Shown one piece after another: positions 1 through 8,420 of a stretch of 64,000 bases of DNA (its first letter is position 1; each line of letters begins with the position of its first letter). This DNA is from Mycobacterium bohemicum DSM 44277 (GTDB taxonomy: Bacteria; Actinomycetota; Actinomycetes; Mycobacteriales; Mycobacteriaceae): positions 812,722 through 876,721 of the forward strand of contig NZ_CSTD01000002.1 in assembly GCF_001053185.1 (NCBI RefSeq), given 5' to 3'. The notes below the pieces were generated by a model that did not search any database, was not told the DNA's origin, and saw only the letters and a list, made by a program, of their open reading frames with translations. A program made the translations under genes and the position numbers.

Positions 1-334
1 CCGTCGCGAACGCTCCGTCCCACGCAAGGAGGACCGCTTCGCTGCTTCCGAGATCGTCGAGCACCGCGGTGATGCCGTCTGCCCATTGCTCCAAGGTCGG
101 CAGCGCGCCCGGCTTGACGGGATCGGATGCTCCCGTGCCCGGCTGGTCGAAGAAGACGAGCCGACCGAGCGACTTCATCGCCTCGACCCACCCTTGAAGG
201 GACGGCAGCTCCGGAATTAGCTCGCAGCACGTGAACCAGTTCGGGACGAACACGATGTCGCGAGGACCTTCGCGTGACGTGCGATAGGCGACGCGCAGAT
301 CCCCGTTCAGGGCGTAGCGCGTCTCCGAGAACAT
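1..334 (-). CDS. alpha/beta hydrolase domain protein, 3' part cut by window edge
   Basis: The first 111 residues are visible; the rest lies off the left edge. The start ATG reads from 334. The sequence has an alpha/beta-hydrolase N-terminus: beta strands with VFVPNW, then FFDQPGTGASDP, then the nucleophile elbow region LLAWDGA. This N-terminus resembles mycobacterial proteins in which a hydrolase-like domain precedes an adenylate/guanylate cyclase domain, but no cyclase domain is visible here. The elbow has Asp where Ser is usual, so it is either an Asp-nucleophile enzyme or a catalytically dead sensor domain. The family assignment is from recognised sequence style, the function is inference. 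Confidence 0.6.
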   Translation of the reverse strand, partial: MFSETRYALNGDLRVAYRTSREGPRDIVFVPNWFTCCELIPELPSLQGWVEAMKSLGRLVFFDQPGTGASDPVKPGALPTLEQWADGITAVLDDLGSSEAVLLAWDGAFAT

Positions 335-489
335 TGCGGAAGTGTAAGCCCACTAGCGGCCTGAGTTTCGGTGTCAGGCTACCGGCGCGGCCCGTCACAC
401 GGGGCTGACCGTGGTGCGGTTACCGTTATGCCGTCTGGGTGGCCGTTATTTAAGGTGTATTGCGCAGACTTACGTTTGCGCTGCTCAAA

Positions 490-504
490 CGGTGCCCCCG
501 GCAG
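490..504. repeat. left copy of 15-bp target-site duplication
   Basis: CGGTGCCCCCGGCAG here is identical to 1814-1828. It directly abuts the left end of the insertion element (TGTC at 505). The right copy is the native 3' end of the tRNA-Arg gene, so this copy is a leftover of that tRNA end made by the insertion. Confidence 0.85.
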
Positions 505-556
505 TGTCTGATTCCAGGACATAGTTGGCAGCTGTCTCGCGACATAGTTGACACCT
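505..556 (+). repeat. left terminal inverted repeat of the IS
   Basis: 52 bp, starting TGTC and ending ACACCT. Pairs without gaps with the reverse complement of 1762-1813. The inner 42 bp are better conserved than the outermost 10. Confidence 0.8.
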
Positions 557-578
557 CTGCAAGTCAGGGAGGTTAGCC

Positions 579-1763
579 ATGTCGAAGGCACATCTGGTCA
601 TCACCGCCGTGACGGTCGAGGGCCGCAGCAAAAGCGAAGTCGCCCGTGACTACGACCTGTCCCGCCAATGGGTCCAACAGCTGTGCAAACGCTACGAAGC
701 CGACGGCGATGCGGCCTTTGTGCCGCACTCGCGACGCCCACACCACAGCCCCCAGGCCGTCCCCGCCGACGTCGAAGACCGCATCGTGCGGTTACGCAAG
801 ACCCTGACCAAACGCGGTCTCGATGCCGGCGCTGACACCATCGCCACCCATCTGGCCACCGACCCCAGCATCGCCCATACGCCTGCGGTGTCCACGATTT
901 GGCGCATCCTCAAACGCCGCGGCTTCGTCACACCCCAACCCCACAAACGGCCCCGCTCCTCCTGGAAACGCTTTGAGGCCGAACTGCCCAACCAATGCTG
1001 GCAAGCCGACGTCACCCACTGGCACCTCGCTCACGGCGGCGGCGTCGAAATCCTCAACATCCTCGACGACCACTCCCGGCTAGCCATCGCCAGCCTGGCC
1101 CGGCGCACGATCAGCGGCCCCGACGTCACCACAACCTTCACCACCGCCTTTGCCACCTATGGCCCACCGGCCTCAGTGCTGACCGACAACGGCGCCATCT
1201 TCACCGGAGCACCCCGACGCGGTGGGCGCACCGCCCTCGAGATCACCCTGGGCACACTGGGCATCAACTACCTCACCAGCCGGCCCTACCATCCCCAGAC
1301 CTGCGGAAAAGTGGAACGCTTCCATCAAACTCAAAAGAAATGGCTCACTGCACATCCCGCGGCCACCCTCGCTGAACTCCAACACCGCTGCGACCAATTC
1401 CGCGTCTACTACAACCAGCGCCGACCGCACCGCGCCCTTGACCGACACACCCCGGCCCAGGCCTATACCCACCGACCCAAAGCCACCCCCAACGGCTATG
1501 TCATCCCCGCCCACTGCCGCGTGCGCACCGATGTCATCGACGCCGCCGGCGTCATCACCATCCGCTACAACAGCCGCCTGCACCACATCGGCCTGGGCAA
1601 GCGCCGCACCGGCACCAAAGTCACCGTGCTCATCGACGACCTCGACATCCGCGTCCTGGACCGCACCACCGGAACACTCATCCGCAAACTCGTCCTCGAC
1701 CCCACCCGCGACTACCAACCACGCGGCGTCAAATGCGGAAACAGCCCCGAAAACAAGCAATAG
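579..1763 (+). CDS. IS481-family DDE transposase
   Basis: This 394-aa transposase should cut and join the ends of the surrounding insertion sequence. The N-terminus is a helix-turn-helix (about residues 15-45, with SEVARDYDLSRQWVQQ), followed by a second winged-helix-like segment (about 60-120) and an integrase core of the rve type. Candidate catalytic residues are D144 (QADVTHW), D203 (LTDNG) and E246 (CGKVERFHQ), a DDE arrangement in which the last Glu follows the usual HPQT-G-K-ER pattern. Length is usual for the family. The ATG at 579 follows a GGGAGG ribosome site. The stop codon lies inside the right inverted repeat. Codon use is richer in CAC, GAC and ACC than in the neighbours, in keeping with a mobile gene. 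Confidence 0.92.
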   Translation: MSKAHLVITAVTVEGRSKSEVARDYDLSRQWVQQLCKRYEADGDAAFVPHSRRPHHSPQAVPADVEDRIVRLRKTLTKRGLDAGADTIATHLATDPSIAHTPAVSTIWRILKRRGFVTPQPHKRPRSSWKRFEAELPNQCWQADVTHWHLAHGGGVEILNILDDHSRLAIASLARRTISGPDVTTTFTTAFATYGPPASVLTDNGAIFTGAPRRGGRTALEITLGTLGINYLTSRPYHPQTCGKVERFHQTQKKWLTAHPAATLAELQHRCDQFRVYYNQRRPHRALDRHTPAQAYTHRPKATPNGYVIPAHCRVRTDVIDAAGVITIRYNSRLHHIGLGKRRTGTKVTVLIDDLDIRVLDRTTGTLIRKLVLDPTRDYQPRGVKCGNSPENKQ

Positions 1764-1813
1764 GTGTAAACCATGTCTCGGGACACCTGTCAACGATGTC
1801 CCGAGACACGACA
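1762..1813 (-). repeat. right terminal inverted repeat of the IS
   Basis: 52 bp; its reverse complement aligns gap-free with 505-556. It also contains the transposase stop codon. Confidence 0.8.
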
Positions 1814-1828
1814 CGGTGCCCCCGGCAG
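1814..1828. repeat. right copy of 15-bp target-site duplication (tRNA 3' end)
   Basis: Identical to 490-504 and directly adjacent to the IS right end. Twelve of the 15 bases are the last bases of the tRNA-Arg gene, so insertion duplicated the tRNA end and left the tRNA whole. Confidence 0.85.
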
Positions 1829-1889
1829 GATTCGAACCTGCGACACCGGCTTTAGGAGAGCCGTGCTCTATCCCCTGAGCTACGAGGGC
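1817..1889 (-). tRNA. tRNA-Arg (anticodon CCT)
   Basis: On the minus strand a 73-nt cloverleaf can be folded by hand. The 7-bp acceptor stem is GCCCTCG with CGGGGGC (one G-U). The D arm is GCTC/GAGC. The anticodon arm is CGGCT/AGCCG around loop CTCCTAA, giving anticodon CCT, and the T arm is GCAGG/CCTGC around TTCGAAT. The discriminator is A. The chromosome continues CCG, so the CCA end is added after transcription. It reads AGG codons, which are rare in this GC-rich genome. Its 3' trailer is now IS DNA, so 3' processing and termination signals have changed. Confidence 0.95.
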
Positions 1890-1930
1890 GGACGGGCTGA
1901 GCTTACCGGCCCGCCGTCACCGCGACCGAT

Positions 1931-2755
1931 TCAGCGCAGTTCGGCGATCACCTTGGCGAAGGCGTCCAGGTTGTTGTCCTGGACCGTAAAGCTTGACAGC
2001 CCGTACTTTTCGCGGAGCCCGGACAGCGTGTCGGCCATCTCGCGGGGTGATCCGCTCAGGACCGAGGGCATCGACAGCAGCTGCTCGTCGGCCAGATCCG
2101 GTGCGTACTGGCGGGCCATGCGCAGTTCGGGGGCGGTTTCACCCTCCCGCGGCATCGCGGTGATCACCATGTTGAGCTCCAACGGGTCGAACCGATCACC
2201 GGCCGCGTTACGGACGAACTCAATGCGCTCGGCCAGCGGGTCGTCGACATCGCGCACCCTGGCGCCGGTCAGCCCGATGATGTCGGCGTGCCGGGCCGCC
2301 AGGGTGAGCACCCGGTCGCCGTTGCCGGCGATGAGGATCGGGGTCGTGGGGTGATGCTGCTTCAGGTAGGTCGTCATGTGCTCGAGGTAGTCCACCCGCG
2401 CGCCCGCGCTCGGATACGGCAACTCCGCGGCCTCGAATTCCTCACGCACATAACCGGTTCCGAGACCGATCTCCAGGCGACCGTCGCTGAGCACGTCGAG
2501 CGCCTGCATATCGCGGCTGAGCAGGGCGGGCTTGTAGAAGGCGGCGTTGAGCACGTACATGCTCAGGCGGATCCTGCTCGTGACCATCGCGACCGCGGTG
2601 AGCGTCGGAAACGGTGCCGCCGCGCCCAGATGATCAGGGACGCAGAGGATGTCGTAGCCGAGATCTTCGGCCTTCTTCACCTTTTCGACCAGCGCCGCGC
2701 GCGACTTGATGAAACGCATGCTCAGCCCGAAGCGAAAATCCTTGGCCACCAACAA
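1931..2755 (-). CDS. LLM-class F420-dependent oxidoreductase (TIGR03621-like)
   Basis: A 274-aa luciferase-like monooxygenase-fold protein, expected to use coenzyme F420 as hydride carrier. The substrate is unknown. Family signs are FRFGLSM near the N-terminus, the barrel strand with YDILCVPDHLG, and DGRLEIGLGTGYVREEFEAA in the middle, which is typical of the mycobacterial subgroup. It is convergent with no gene and lies next to the tRNA. A downstream gene pair on the same strand (GGCT fusion and mntH) is transcribed toward it with an 18-base gap, so it may be the last gene of that run. The start at 2755 (MLVAKDF) is followed by no better Met before the first strand. No KstR-type site is seen in front of this one, unlike the two other LLM genes in the window. 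Confidence 0.8.
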   Translation of the reverse strand: MLVAKDFRFGLSMRFIKSRAALVEKVKKAEDLGYDILCVPDHLGAAAPFPTLTAVAMVTSRIRLSMYVLNAAFYKPALLSRDMQALDVLSDGRLEIGLGTGYVREEFEAAELPYPSAGARVDYLEHMTTYLKQHHPTTPILIAGNGDRVLTLAARHADIIGLTGARVRDVDDPLAERIEFVRNAAGDRFDPLELNMVITAMPREGETAPELRMARQYAPDLADEQLLSMPSVLSGSPREMADTLSGLREKYGLSSFTVQDNNLDAFAKVIAELR

Positions 2756-2773
2756 CCTCCGTATCAGAAACAG

Positions 2774-3829
2774 TTACCAACTACGAGCCGCGTTCGCCAG
2801 GCTCCGGATCAGGGTGCCGGTGACCGGTGACAATCCGTCATCCCCGGGCAGCGGGCTGCGGGGGCTCAGGCCCCTGACGCGGACCGGCAGCTCCAGCTGC
2901 ACCCCGCCGTCGCGCACCAGGTTGACCGGGTTGCGGGGGTGCAGGCCGCGCAGCTCGGGCGGGATGTCGTCGAGCCGGGTGACGACCTGGTAGCCGGTCA
3001 GGTGGATGTGGCGGGCGAGGTGGGCGGCCAGGTCCCGGTTGCGGCCCCCGGCCAGCAGCTGCGTGGCGCGCCCGATGCGCCCATACCCGTGCAGCGACAC
3101 CGCGACGTCGACGTGGTCGAGGAACTCGGCGAGCCGGGGCGCCTCGGCCGGATCGAACAGGGCCGACGCCAGGTGATGCGGGTACCGATCGGGATGCCGG
3201 ACCACGTAGACCGACGCCCCCGCGTCCGCGGCCGCGCGTTCGGCGATCACGTCGGTCATCTCCTCCAGGCCGCCGCCGTGGATGGCCAGGAAGCCGAAAC
3301 GCGATCGCAACGTGCTGGCCTCGCTCACCCCCGGCTCGCCCAGCAATGCCGAAAGTGATTGCGGCGCGGGCCCGGAGGCCAACGCCGGCTTGGGCCAGCG
3401 CCCGGGATCCCAGCGGCGCAGGAAGTCGATCCAGCGCTGCGGAAGGCCGTGCAGCACGGCGCCGTCGATGATCCTGCCCAGGTAGCCGGGCCGGGGCGGC
3501 CCCGGCGTCACGCGGTGGTCGATGTAGACCCAGGCCGGCGCCGGCCCGTCGTCGGTGTGCACGACCAGCCGGTCGCGCCGGTAGCGCACCGGCACGCCCT
3601 CGGCGCCGTCCAGCATCGCCAGGTCGCGGTCGGAGAGCTGCCACAGCACGCCATGCACCTGGGTGCCCGCGAACGGCTCGACGGTGGCCACCCCGCGCTG
3701 GTTGATCAGCCAGTCGTGATCGGCCAGCACCGCCGGTCGCGGATCGGCGGCGTCGGGGCAGCGCAGCGCCATCTGCGTCACGCACAGGTTCGACCCGTAT
3801 GCGAAGTAGAGATGCCGGCCCGCCGGCAT
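2774..3829 (-). CDS. fusion: gamma-glutamylcyclotransferase domain + poly-gamma-glutamate hydrolase domain
   Basis: The 351-aa protein has two domains. Residues 1 to about 140 look like a gamma-glutamylcyclotransferase: FAYGSNL at 9-15 is the substrate-binding loop, and Glu77 in GAEGVPVRYRR fits the catalytic acid. Residues about 165-351 look like the zinc-dependent poly-gamma-glutamate hydrolase family (phage PghP, YmaC type), with HGGGLEE at 184-190 and SLHGYG at 245-250 as candidate zinc ligands. Both halves act on gamma-glutamyl bonds, so one polypeptide could cut gamma-linked glutamate and cyclise the released ends to 5-oxoproline; that is inference. The start ATG directly abuts the mntH stop (TGA-ATG), so the two are translated together. 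Confidence 0.75.
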   Translation of the reverse strand: MPAGRHLYFAYGSNLCVTQMALRCPDAADPRPAVLADHDWLINQRGVATVEPFAGTQVHGVLWQLSDRDLAMLDGAEGVPVRYRRDRLVVHTDDGPAPAWVYIDHRVTPGPPRPGYLGRIIDGAVLHGLPQRWIDFLRRWDPGRWPKPALASGPAPQSLSALLGEPGVSEASTLRSRFGFLAIHGGGLEEMTDVIAERAAADAGASVYVVRHPDRYPHHLASALFDPAEAPRLAEFLDHVDVAVSLHGYGRIGRATQLLAGGRNRDLAAHLARHIHLTGYQVVTRLDDIPPELRGLHPRNPVNLVRDGGVQLELPVRVRGLSPRSPLPGDDGLSPVTGTLIRSLANAARSW

Positions 3830-5071
3830 TCAGCCGGTCACCGTCAGCCAGATCAGCACCACGTTGAGCAGACTAATCATGATCGCGACCGTCCAGCCAG
3901 CAACCGTCGTGACCGGATGGTTGGTATATCCGCCCATCAGCGCGCGGTTGCTGGTGAGCCGGACCAGCGGCAGCACCGCGAACGGAATTCCGAACGACAG
4001 CACCACCTGAGACAGCACCAGCGTGCGGGTCGGGTCGAAACCGGTCGCCAGGATCACCATCGCGGGGACCAGCGTGACCACCCGGCGCACCAGCATCGGA
4101 ATGGACCGGTGCAGCAGCCCCTGCATGATCATGGCGCCGGCGTAGGCGCCCACGGACGAGGACGCCAGGCCCGACGCCAGTAACCCGATCGCGAACAGGA
4201 CCGCGATCGTCGCGCCCAGGGTGTCGTGGATGGCGGCGTAGGCACCGTCGATGGAGGCGTTGACGCCCTGGTGTTGCAGGTTGATCGCGGCGACCAGCAG
4301 CATGGCCGCGTTCACGGTCCCGGCGACCGCCATCGCCAACACGACGTCCAGCCGGGTGACCCGCAGCAGCAGGCTGCGGCGGTGGCCCTCTTCGGGGTGG
4401 CCGTGCCGGTCGAGGACGAGGCCGGAATGCAGATACACCGCATGCGGCATGACGGTGGCGCCGAGGATGGCGGCGGCCAGCAGCACGCTCTCGCTGCCGC
4501 GGAACCGCGGCACCAGCCCGCTCAGCACCTCGCCGGGCGGAGGCGTCTTGACGAAGAAGCTGGCGGCAAAGCCGATCGCGATGACCAGCAGCAACCCGGT
4601 GATGATCCGCTCGAACAGGATCTGCCCGCGCCGGTCCTGGATCCCCAGCAGCAGCAGGGACACCAACCCGGTGACGAGCCCGCCGACCAGCAGCGGCAGG
4701 CCGAACAGGATGCGCAAGGCGATCGCGCCGCCGACGACCTCCGCGGCGTCGGTGGCGATCGCCACCAGCTCGGCCTGGGCCCAGAAGGTCAGGCGCATCG
4801 GCCGGCTCATCCGCGTGCCGATCGCCGCGGGCAGCGAGCGCCCGGTAACCAGGCCGAGTTTCGCCGAGAGGTACTGCACCAGGCCGGCCAGCACGTTCGC
4901 GACGATGATGACCCACAGCAGCAGGTAGCCGTACTGCGAGCCCGCGCTGACGTTCGCCGCGACGTTGCCGGGGTCGACGTAGGCGATCGCAGCCACGAAC
5001 GCCGGACCGAGCAGATACCAGCTGCCCCTGAGCGAGGCCCGGGTGCCTTCCGCCAACGTCGCGACCCTCAA
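3830..5071 (-). CDS. mntH: Nramp-family divalent metal (manganese) transporter
   Basis: A 413-aa inner-membrane H+/Mn2+ (Fe2+) symporter, matching Rv0924c in position and type. It has about eleven hydrophobic segments. The two metal-site motifs are visible: DPGN at residues 33-36 in the first membrane helix and MPH at 208-210 in the sixth. The stop codon touches the start of the gamma-glutamyl fusion gene downstream. Upstream lies a 69-base gap to the next minus-strand gene, enough for its own promoter. No convincing MntR operator was found there; a short AACCG/CGGTT inverted repeat at 5101-5115 is the only symmetry. Confidence 0.93.
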   Translation of the reverse strand: MRVATLAEGTRASLRGSWYLLGPAFVAAIAYVDPGNVAANVSAGSQYGYLLLWVIIVANVLAGLVQYLSAKLGLVTGRSLPAAIGTRMSRPMRLTFWAQAELVAIATDAAEVVGGAIALRILFGLPLLVGGLVTGLVSLLLLGIQDRRGQILFERIITGLLLVIAIGFAASFFVKTPPPGEVLSGLVPRFRGSESVLLAAAILGATVMPHAVYLHSGLVLDRHGHPEEGHRRSLLLRVTRLDVVLAMAVAGTVNAAMLLVAAINLQHQGVNASIDGAYAAIHDTLGATIAVLFAIGLLASGLASSSVGAYAGAMIMQGLLHRSIPMLVRRVVTLVPAMVILATGFDPTRTLVLSQVVLSFGIPFAVLPLVRLTSNRALMGGYTNHPVTTVAGWTVAIMISLLNVVLIWLTVTG

Positions 5072-5140
5072 TTCCCGATACCGAATCGAAAATTCAGGTT
5101 AACCGAACACCGGTTCCCGCCCGCGGCGGGTGCGAGACCG

Positions 5141-6217
5141 TCAGCCGGGGAGATAGAGGCCCTTGCCGGTGACCAGCGGCAGGTCCAGGGTGGTCACGAT
5201 GCCCGGCGGGGCGGCCACCACCGCCGGGATGGCGTTGACGACGCGCATCGCGGTGGCGACCAGCCCGGCGTGGTTGTGGTCGCCCTTGCGGCTGCTCAGG
5301 CACAGGTCCATGGCGTAGGACGGTTCGCCGGTGATCTCGATGCGGTAGGAGCCGCCGGGTTGGGCCGGTTGCGGCCAGTCGGGGCAGAGGTCCTCGCGCA
5401 GCCGGGTGACGTGTTCCAGCACGACGACGGGGGCGCCGTCGACCATGCCGAACACCTCGAACCGAAGCGCCGCGGCGGTGCCCTTGGCGATGTGGCCCGA
5501 CGCGATGTCGAAGTCCTCGGGCGCCGGTTCCCGCACGTAGATCTCGGCTACCTCGTCCAGCTCAACGCCGAGGCCCGCGGCCATCTGCCGCACCACCGAT
5601 CCCCACGCCATGCTCAGCACGCCCGTCTGCAGCAGCATCGGGATCTCGTCCAGCGGCTTGCCGAATCCCATCACGTCGAACATGACGGCGGCGCTGTCGT
5701 AGGTGGCGTAGTCGACGATCTCCATGCACCGGATCTGCTCGATGCTCTGACAGGTGCCGGCCAGCGCCAGCGGCAGCAGGTCGTTGGCGAAGCCGGGGTC
5801 GATGCCGTTGACGAACAGGCTCGAATTGCCCTCGCGCGCCGCGTCTTCCAGCGGGGTGATGAGCTCGTCGGGAATCACCCGCCACGGATATTGCAGGAAG
5901 ACCGGTCCGCTCCCGACGACGTTGATACCTGCGGCCAGGATGCGCCGGTAGTCCTCCAGCGATTCGGGCAGGCGGTTGTCCGCCAGCGCGTTGTAGACGG
6001 CGCATTGCGGCCCGGTGGCCAGCACCGCGTCCAGGTCGGTGCTGGCGAGGACGCCGGTCGAATCCGGCAGGCCCGCAAGTTCGGCCGCGTCCTTGCCGGC
6101 CTTGGCGTCCGACGACACCCACACCCCGGTGAGTTCGAACTCCGGATTCGCGATGAGCGCACGCAGGGCATGGATCCCGACGTTGCCGGTGCCCAGTTGG
6201 ACGACGGGTATTGCCAT
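5141..6217 (-). CDS. NAD(P)H-dependent amine dehydrogenase / DapB-like reductase (Rv0926c homologue)
   Basis: A 358-aa protein with an N-terminal dinucleotide-binding fold, GTGNVG at residues 9-14, and a DapB/diaminopentanoate-dehydrogenase-like layout. It matches Rv0926c in place and size. The substrate is unknown; mycobacteria hold many paralogues, often near lipid or sterol genes. The start ATG lies 9 bases after the stop of the upstream SDR gene with GGAGG between, so the two are one operon. That operon carries a KstR-type operator 59 bases before the SDR start, which hints at a role in sterol or related lipid breakdown; this is inference from the site only. Confidence 0.8.
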   Translation of the reverse strand: MAIPVVQLGTGNVGIHALRALIANPEFELTGVWVSSDAKAGKDAAELAGLPDSTGVLASTDLDAVLATGPQCAVYNALADNRLPESLEDYRRILAAGINVVGSGPVFLQYPWRVIPDELITPLEDAAREGNSSLFVNGIDPGFANDLLPLALAGTCQSIEQIRCMEIVDYATYDSAAVMFDVMGFGKPLDEIPMLLQTGVLSMAWGSVVRQMAAGLGVELDEVAEIYVREPAPEDFDIASGHIAKGTAAALRFEVFGMVDGAPVVVLEHVTRLREDLCPDWPQPAQPGGSYRIEITGEPSYAMDLCLSSRKGDHNHAGLVATAMRVVNAIPAVVAAPPGIVTTLDLPLVTGKGLYLPG

Positions 6218-6226
6218 GACGGCCTC

Positions 6227-7018
6227 CTACAGGTCGGGGACGGGAATGTCGAGGTTGGGGTAGGTGAGGCCGCCGTCGACCTCCAGCGTCTTACCCGTGA
6301 GGAAGCTGCCGGCCGGTGACGCCAAATACACTGCCGCGGCAGCGATGTCGACGGGATCGCCGAGACGGCGCATCGGGGTCGCCTTCTCCATCGGCGCGCG
6401 CAGCTCATCGTTGGAGGCGACCACGTCGAGCGCGGACGTCAGGATCGATCCGGGCGCGATCGCGTTGACCCGGATGCGCGGGCACAGATCGAGCGCCGCC
6501 AGCCGCGTGTAGTGGGACAACGCCGCCTTGGCGGTGCCGTAGGCGGCGAATCCACGCCCGGCCAGCCGCCCCATGGTCGAGGTGATGTTGATGATGCTGC
6601 CGCCGCCGGAGTGCTCGAGCATCAGCGGCACCGCCGCGATCGTCAGCGCATGGGCGGTGGCCACGTTGAACGTGAACGCCTCTTTGAGGTCCTTGGTCGA
6701 CGTCGTCAGCAACGTGTTGGGCATGGTCCCGCCGACGTTGTTGACCACGATGTCGAGCTTGCCGAAGGCCTCGACGGCGTGGCCGGCGAGCTCCGCGGTG
6801 GACTCCGGGTGGGCCAGGTCGGCGGCGACGACGTGCGCCCGCCGACCGGCGGCGCGGACCTGTTCGGCAACGGCTTCTAGTTGCGACTCCGTCCGCGAGG
6901 CGATCAGGACGTCGGCCCCGGCTTCGGCGAAAGCAAGGGCGATCGCCGCCCCCAGGCCGCGGCCCGCACCGGTGATGATGGCGACTTTGTCGTCGAGACG
7001 GAATCTGTCCAGAATCAT
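6227..7018 (-). CDS. short-chain dehydrogenase/reductase (Rv0927c homologue)
   Basis: A 263-aa classical [11 protein letters not shown] at 16-23 is the NAD(P) loop, NNVGG near 94-98 is the structural Asn motif, and Ser147, Tyr160 and Lys164 (YGTAK) make the catalytic set. It should oxidise or reduce a hydroxyl/keto group; the substrate is unknown. First gene of a two-gene minus-strand operon with the DapB-like reductase. It is divergent from pstS3 across 274 bases that hold a KstR-type operator and a Pho-box-like repeat. Confidence 0.88.
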   Translation of the reverse strand: MILDRFRLDDKVAIITGAGRGLGAAIALAFAEAGADVLIASRTESQLEAVAEQVRAAGRRAHVVAADLAHPESTAELAGHAVEAFGKLDIVVNNVGGTMPNTLLTTSTKDLKEAFTFNVATAHALTIAAVPLMLEHSGGGSIINITSTMGRLAGRGFAAYGTAKAALSHYTRLAALDLCPRIRVNAIAPGSILTSALDVVASNDELRAPMEKATPMRRLGDPVDIAAAAVYLASPAGSFLTGKTLEVDGGLTYPNLDIPVPDL

Positions 7019-7076
7019 TGCGGCCTCTTTTCGCCTGAGTTGTCCGCCGTCACCGTAGCAAGCCCGACCGCATTTC

Positions 7077-7090
7077 TGGAACAGGTTCTA
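7077..7090. promoter_or_regulatory. KstR-type operator before the SDR/reductase operon
   Basis: TGGAACAGGTTCTA fits the KstR consensus TNNAACNNGTTNNA at every fixed position. KstR is the TetR-family repressor of cholesterol catabolism in mycobacteria. The site is 59 bases upstream of the minus-strand SDR start and about 200 bases from pstS3. Confidence 0.65.
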
Positions 7091-7179
7091 GTTTCGCTGC
7101 TCCGCGGTCGGCACGGCGCCGCCGTCGAACATTCGTTTGGCGGCCGGCCCAGTGGGGTGGCGCCGGCTAGGCAGCGGCA

Positions 7180-7197
7180 ATTCGCCCACCGTTAACC
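7180..7197 (+). promoter_or_regulatory. Pho-box-like direct repeat before pstS3
   Basis: ATTCGCC-N4-GTTAACC gives two 7-mers with an 11-base period, similar to the actinobacterial GTTCACC-N4-GTTCACC Pho box (5/7 and 6/7 matches). It lies 96 bases before the pstS3 start and could bind RegX3, the phosphate-starvation regulator. The match is loose. Confidence 0.4.
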
Positions 7198-7292
7198 TTG
7201 TTCCTGTTAGCTACTGGGCTGCGAGAGACTGCTGGTTTGGCGGGCCGCGGCCATGTCCGCGGCGTCGGTTACCCCTACCGTGAGGAACTGAA

Positions 7293-8414
7293 TTGAATCT
7301 CAACCGAATTGGCGCCGCGGTGAGTGTTCTGACTACCGGTGCATTGCTGTTGTCCGGGTGCGGAAGCGACAACAACAACGCCTCCGGCGGGAAAGGGTCC
7401 ACGGGTTCGTCGGGCTCGGCGGGCCAGGTCAGCTGCGGGGGCAAGAAGACCCTCAAGGCCAGCGGGTCCACGGCCCAGGCGAACGCGATGACCCGGTTCG
7501 TCAAAGCGTTCGAGCAGGCGTGCTCGGGGCAGACGCTGAACTACACGGCCAATGGCTCGGGCGCCGGCATCACCGAATTCACCGGAAATCAAACGGATTT
7601 CGGTGGCTCCGACTCGCCTCTGGCGCCCAAGGAGTACGCGGCCGCGCAGCAGCGCTGCGGTTCGCCGGCGTGGAACCTGCCGGTGGTGTTCGGCCCGATC
7701 GCCATTACCTACAACGTCAAGGGGCTCAGCTCGCTGACCCTCGACGGACCCACCGCCGCCAAGATCTTCAACGGTGCCATCACCACGTGGAATGATCCGG
7801 CGATCGGCGGCCTCAACCCCGGAACGGCCCTGCCGTCGGAGCCGATCCACGTCGTCTTCCGTAACGATCAGTCGGGAACCACCGACAACTTCCAGCACTA
7901 CCTCGACGCCGCCTCCAACGGCGCATGGGGCAAGGGTGCCGGCAAGACGTTCAACGGTGGCGTCGGCGAGGGCGCCAAAGGCAACGACGGCACGTCGGCG
8001 GCCATCAAGGCCACCGAGGGATCGATCACCTACAACGAGTGGTCGTTCGCCAAAGCCCAGAACCTGAACATGGCCAAGATCGTCACCCCGGCCGGCCCTG
8101 ATGCGGTTGCCATCAGCGCCGACTCGGTCGGCAAGACCATTTCGGGCGCCACCGTCAGCGGCCAGGGCAACGACCTGGTCATCGACACCAACTCGTTCTA
8201 CAAGCCGACGCAGCCGGGCTCGTATCCGATCGTGTTGGCGACGTATGAAATCGTCTGCTCCAAGTACCCGGATTCGCAGGTCGGCACCGCGGTCAAGGCG
8301 TTTCTGCAGAGCACGATAGGCGCCGGGCAGGACGGCTTGGCCGACAACGGATACATCCCGATTCCGGACGCGTTCAAGTCGAGGTTGTCGGCGTCGGTCA
8401 ACGCAATCACGTGA
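7293..8414 (+). CDS. pstS3: phosphate-binding lipoprotein PstS3
   Basis: A 373-aa periplasmic phosphate-binding lipoprotein of the high-affinity Pst transporter. The N-terminus has a signal peptide ending in the lipobox LLSGC, so Cys23 would be lipidated. The binding-protein core has SGSTAQ and GSGAGI, the loops that hold phosphate, and the [15 protein letters not shown] motif. TTG at 7293 is the start; it follows a GAGG stretch and gives [10 protein letters not shown], close to the M. tuberculosis PstS3 N-terminus. It is followed after 6 bases by pstC2. A loose Pho-box-like repeat upstream suggests induction on phosphate limitation. Confidence 0.95.
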   Translation: MNLNRIGAAVSVLTTGALLLSGCGSDNNNASGGKGSTGSSGSAGQVSCGGKKTLKASGSTAQANAMTRFVKAFEQACSGQTLNYTANGSGAGITEFTGNQTDFGGSDSPLAPKEYAAAQQRCGSPAWNLPVVFGPIAITYNVKGLSSLTLDGPTAAKIFNGAITTWNDPAIGGLNPGTALPSEPIHVVFRNDQSGTTDNFQHYLDAASNGAWGKGAGKTFNGGVGEGAKGNDGTSAAIKATEGSITYNEWSFAKAQNLNMAKIVTPAGPDAVAISADSVGKTISGATVSGQGNDLVIDTNSFYKPTQPGSYPIVLATYEIVCSKYPDSQVGTAVKAFLQSTIGAGQDGLADNGYIPIPDAFKSRLSASVNAIT

Positions 8415-8420
8415 TCTGAG

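Larger units (their letters stand above)
505..1813 (+). mobile_element. IS481-family insertion sequence
   Basis: The 1309-bp element runs from TGTC at 505 to GACA at 1813. The two ends form 52-bp imperfect inverted repeats (by eye 39 of 52 match, no gaps), and it is flanked by exact 15-bp direct repeats. It carries one transposase gene that nearly fills it. IS481 members typically start with TGT, have one DDE transposase and produce direct repeats of up to about 15 bp, all of which fits. The element is intact as far as can be seen, so it may be mobile. Confidence 0.9.

Noticed and set aside
490..504. tRNA 3'-end duplicate as attL of a genomic island
   Set aside because: The duplicate abuts the IS end exactly on both sides, no integrase gene is seen, and the 15-bp length fits target duplication by the IS.
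5101..5115. AACCG-N5-CGGTT repeat as MntR operator of mntH
   Set aside because: Short arms and no match to a known MntR or Mur site; not reported as a feature.
4226..6319. Plus-strand open frame of about 700 codons opposite mntH and the DapB-like reductase
   Set aside because: Gln/Arg/Gly-rich composition typical of an antisense GC shadow, and both opposite genes are clear family members.
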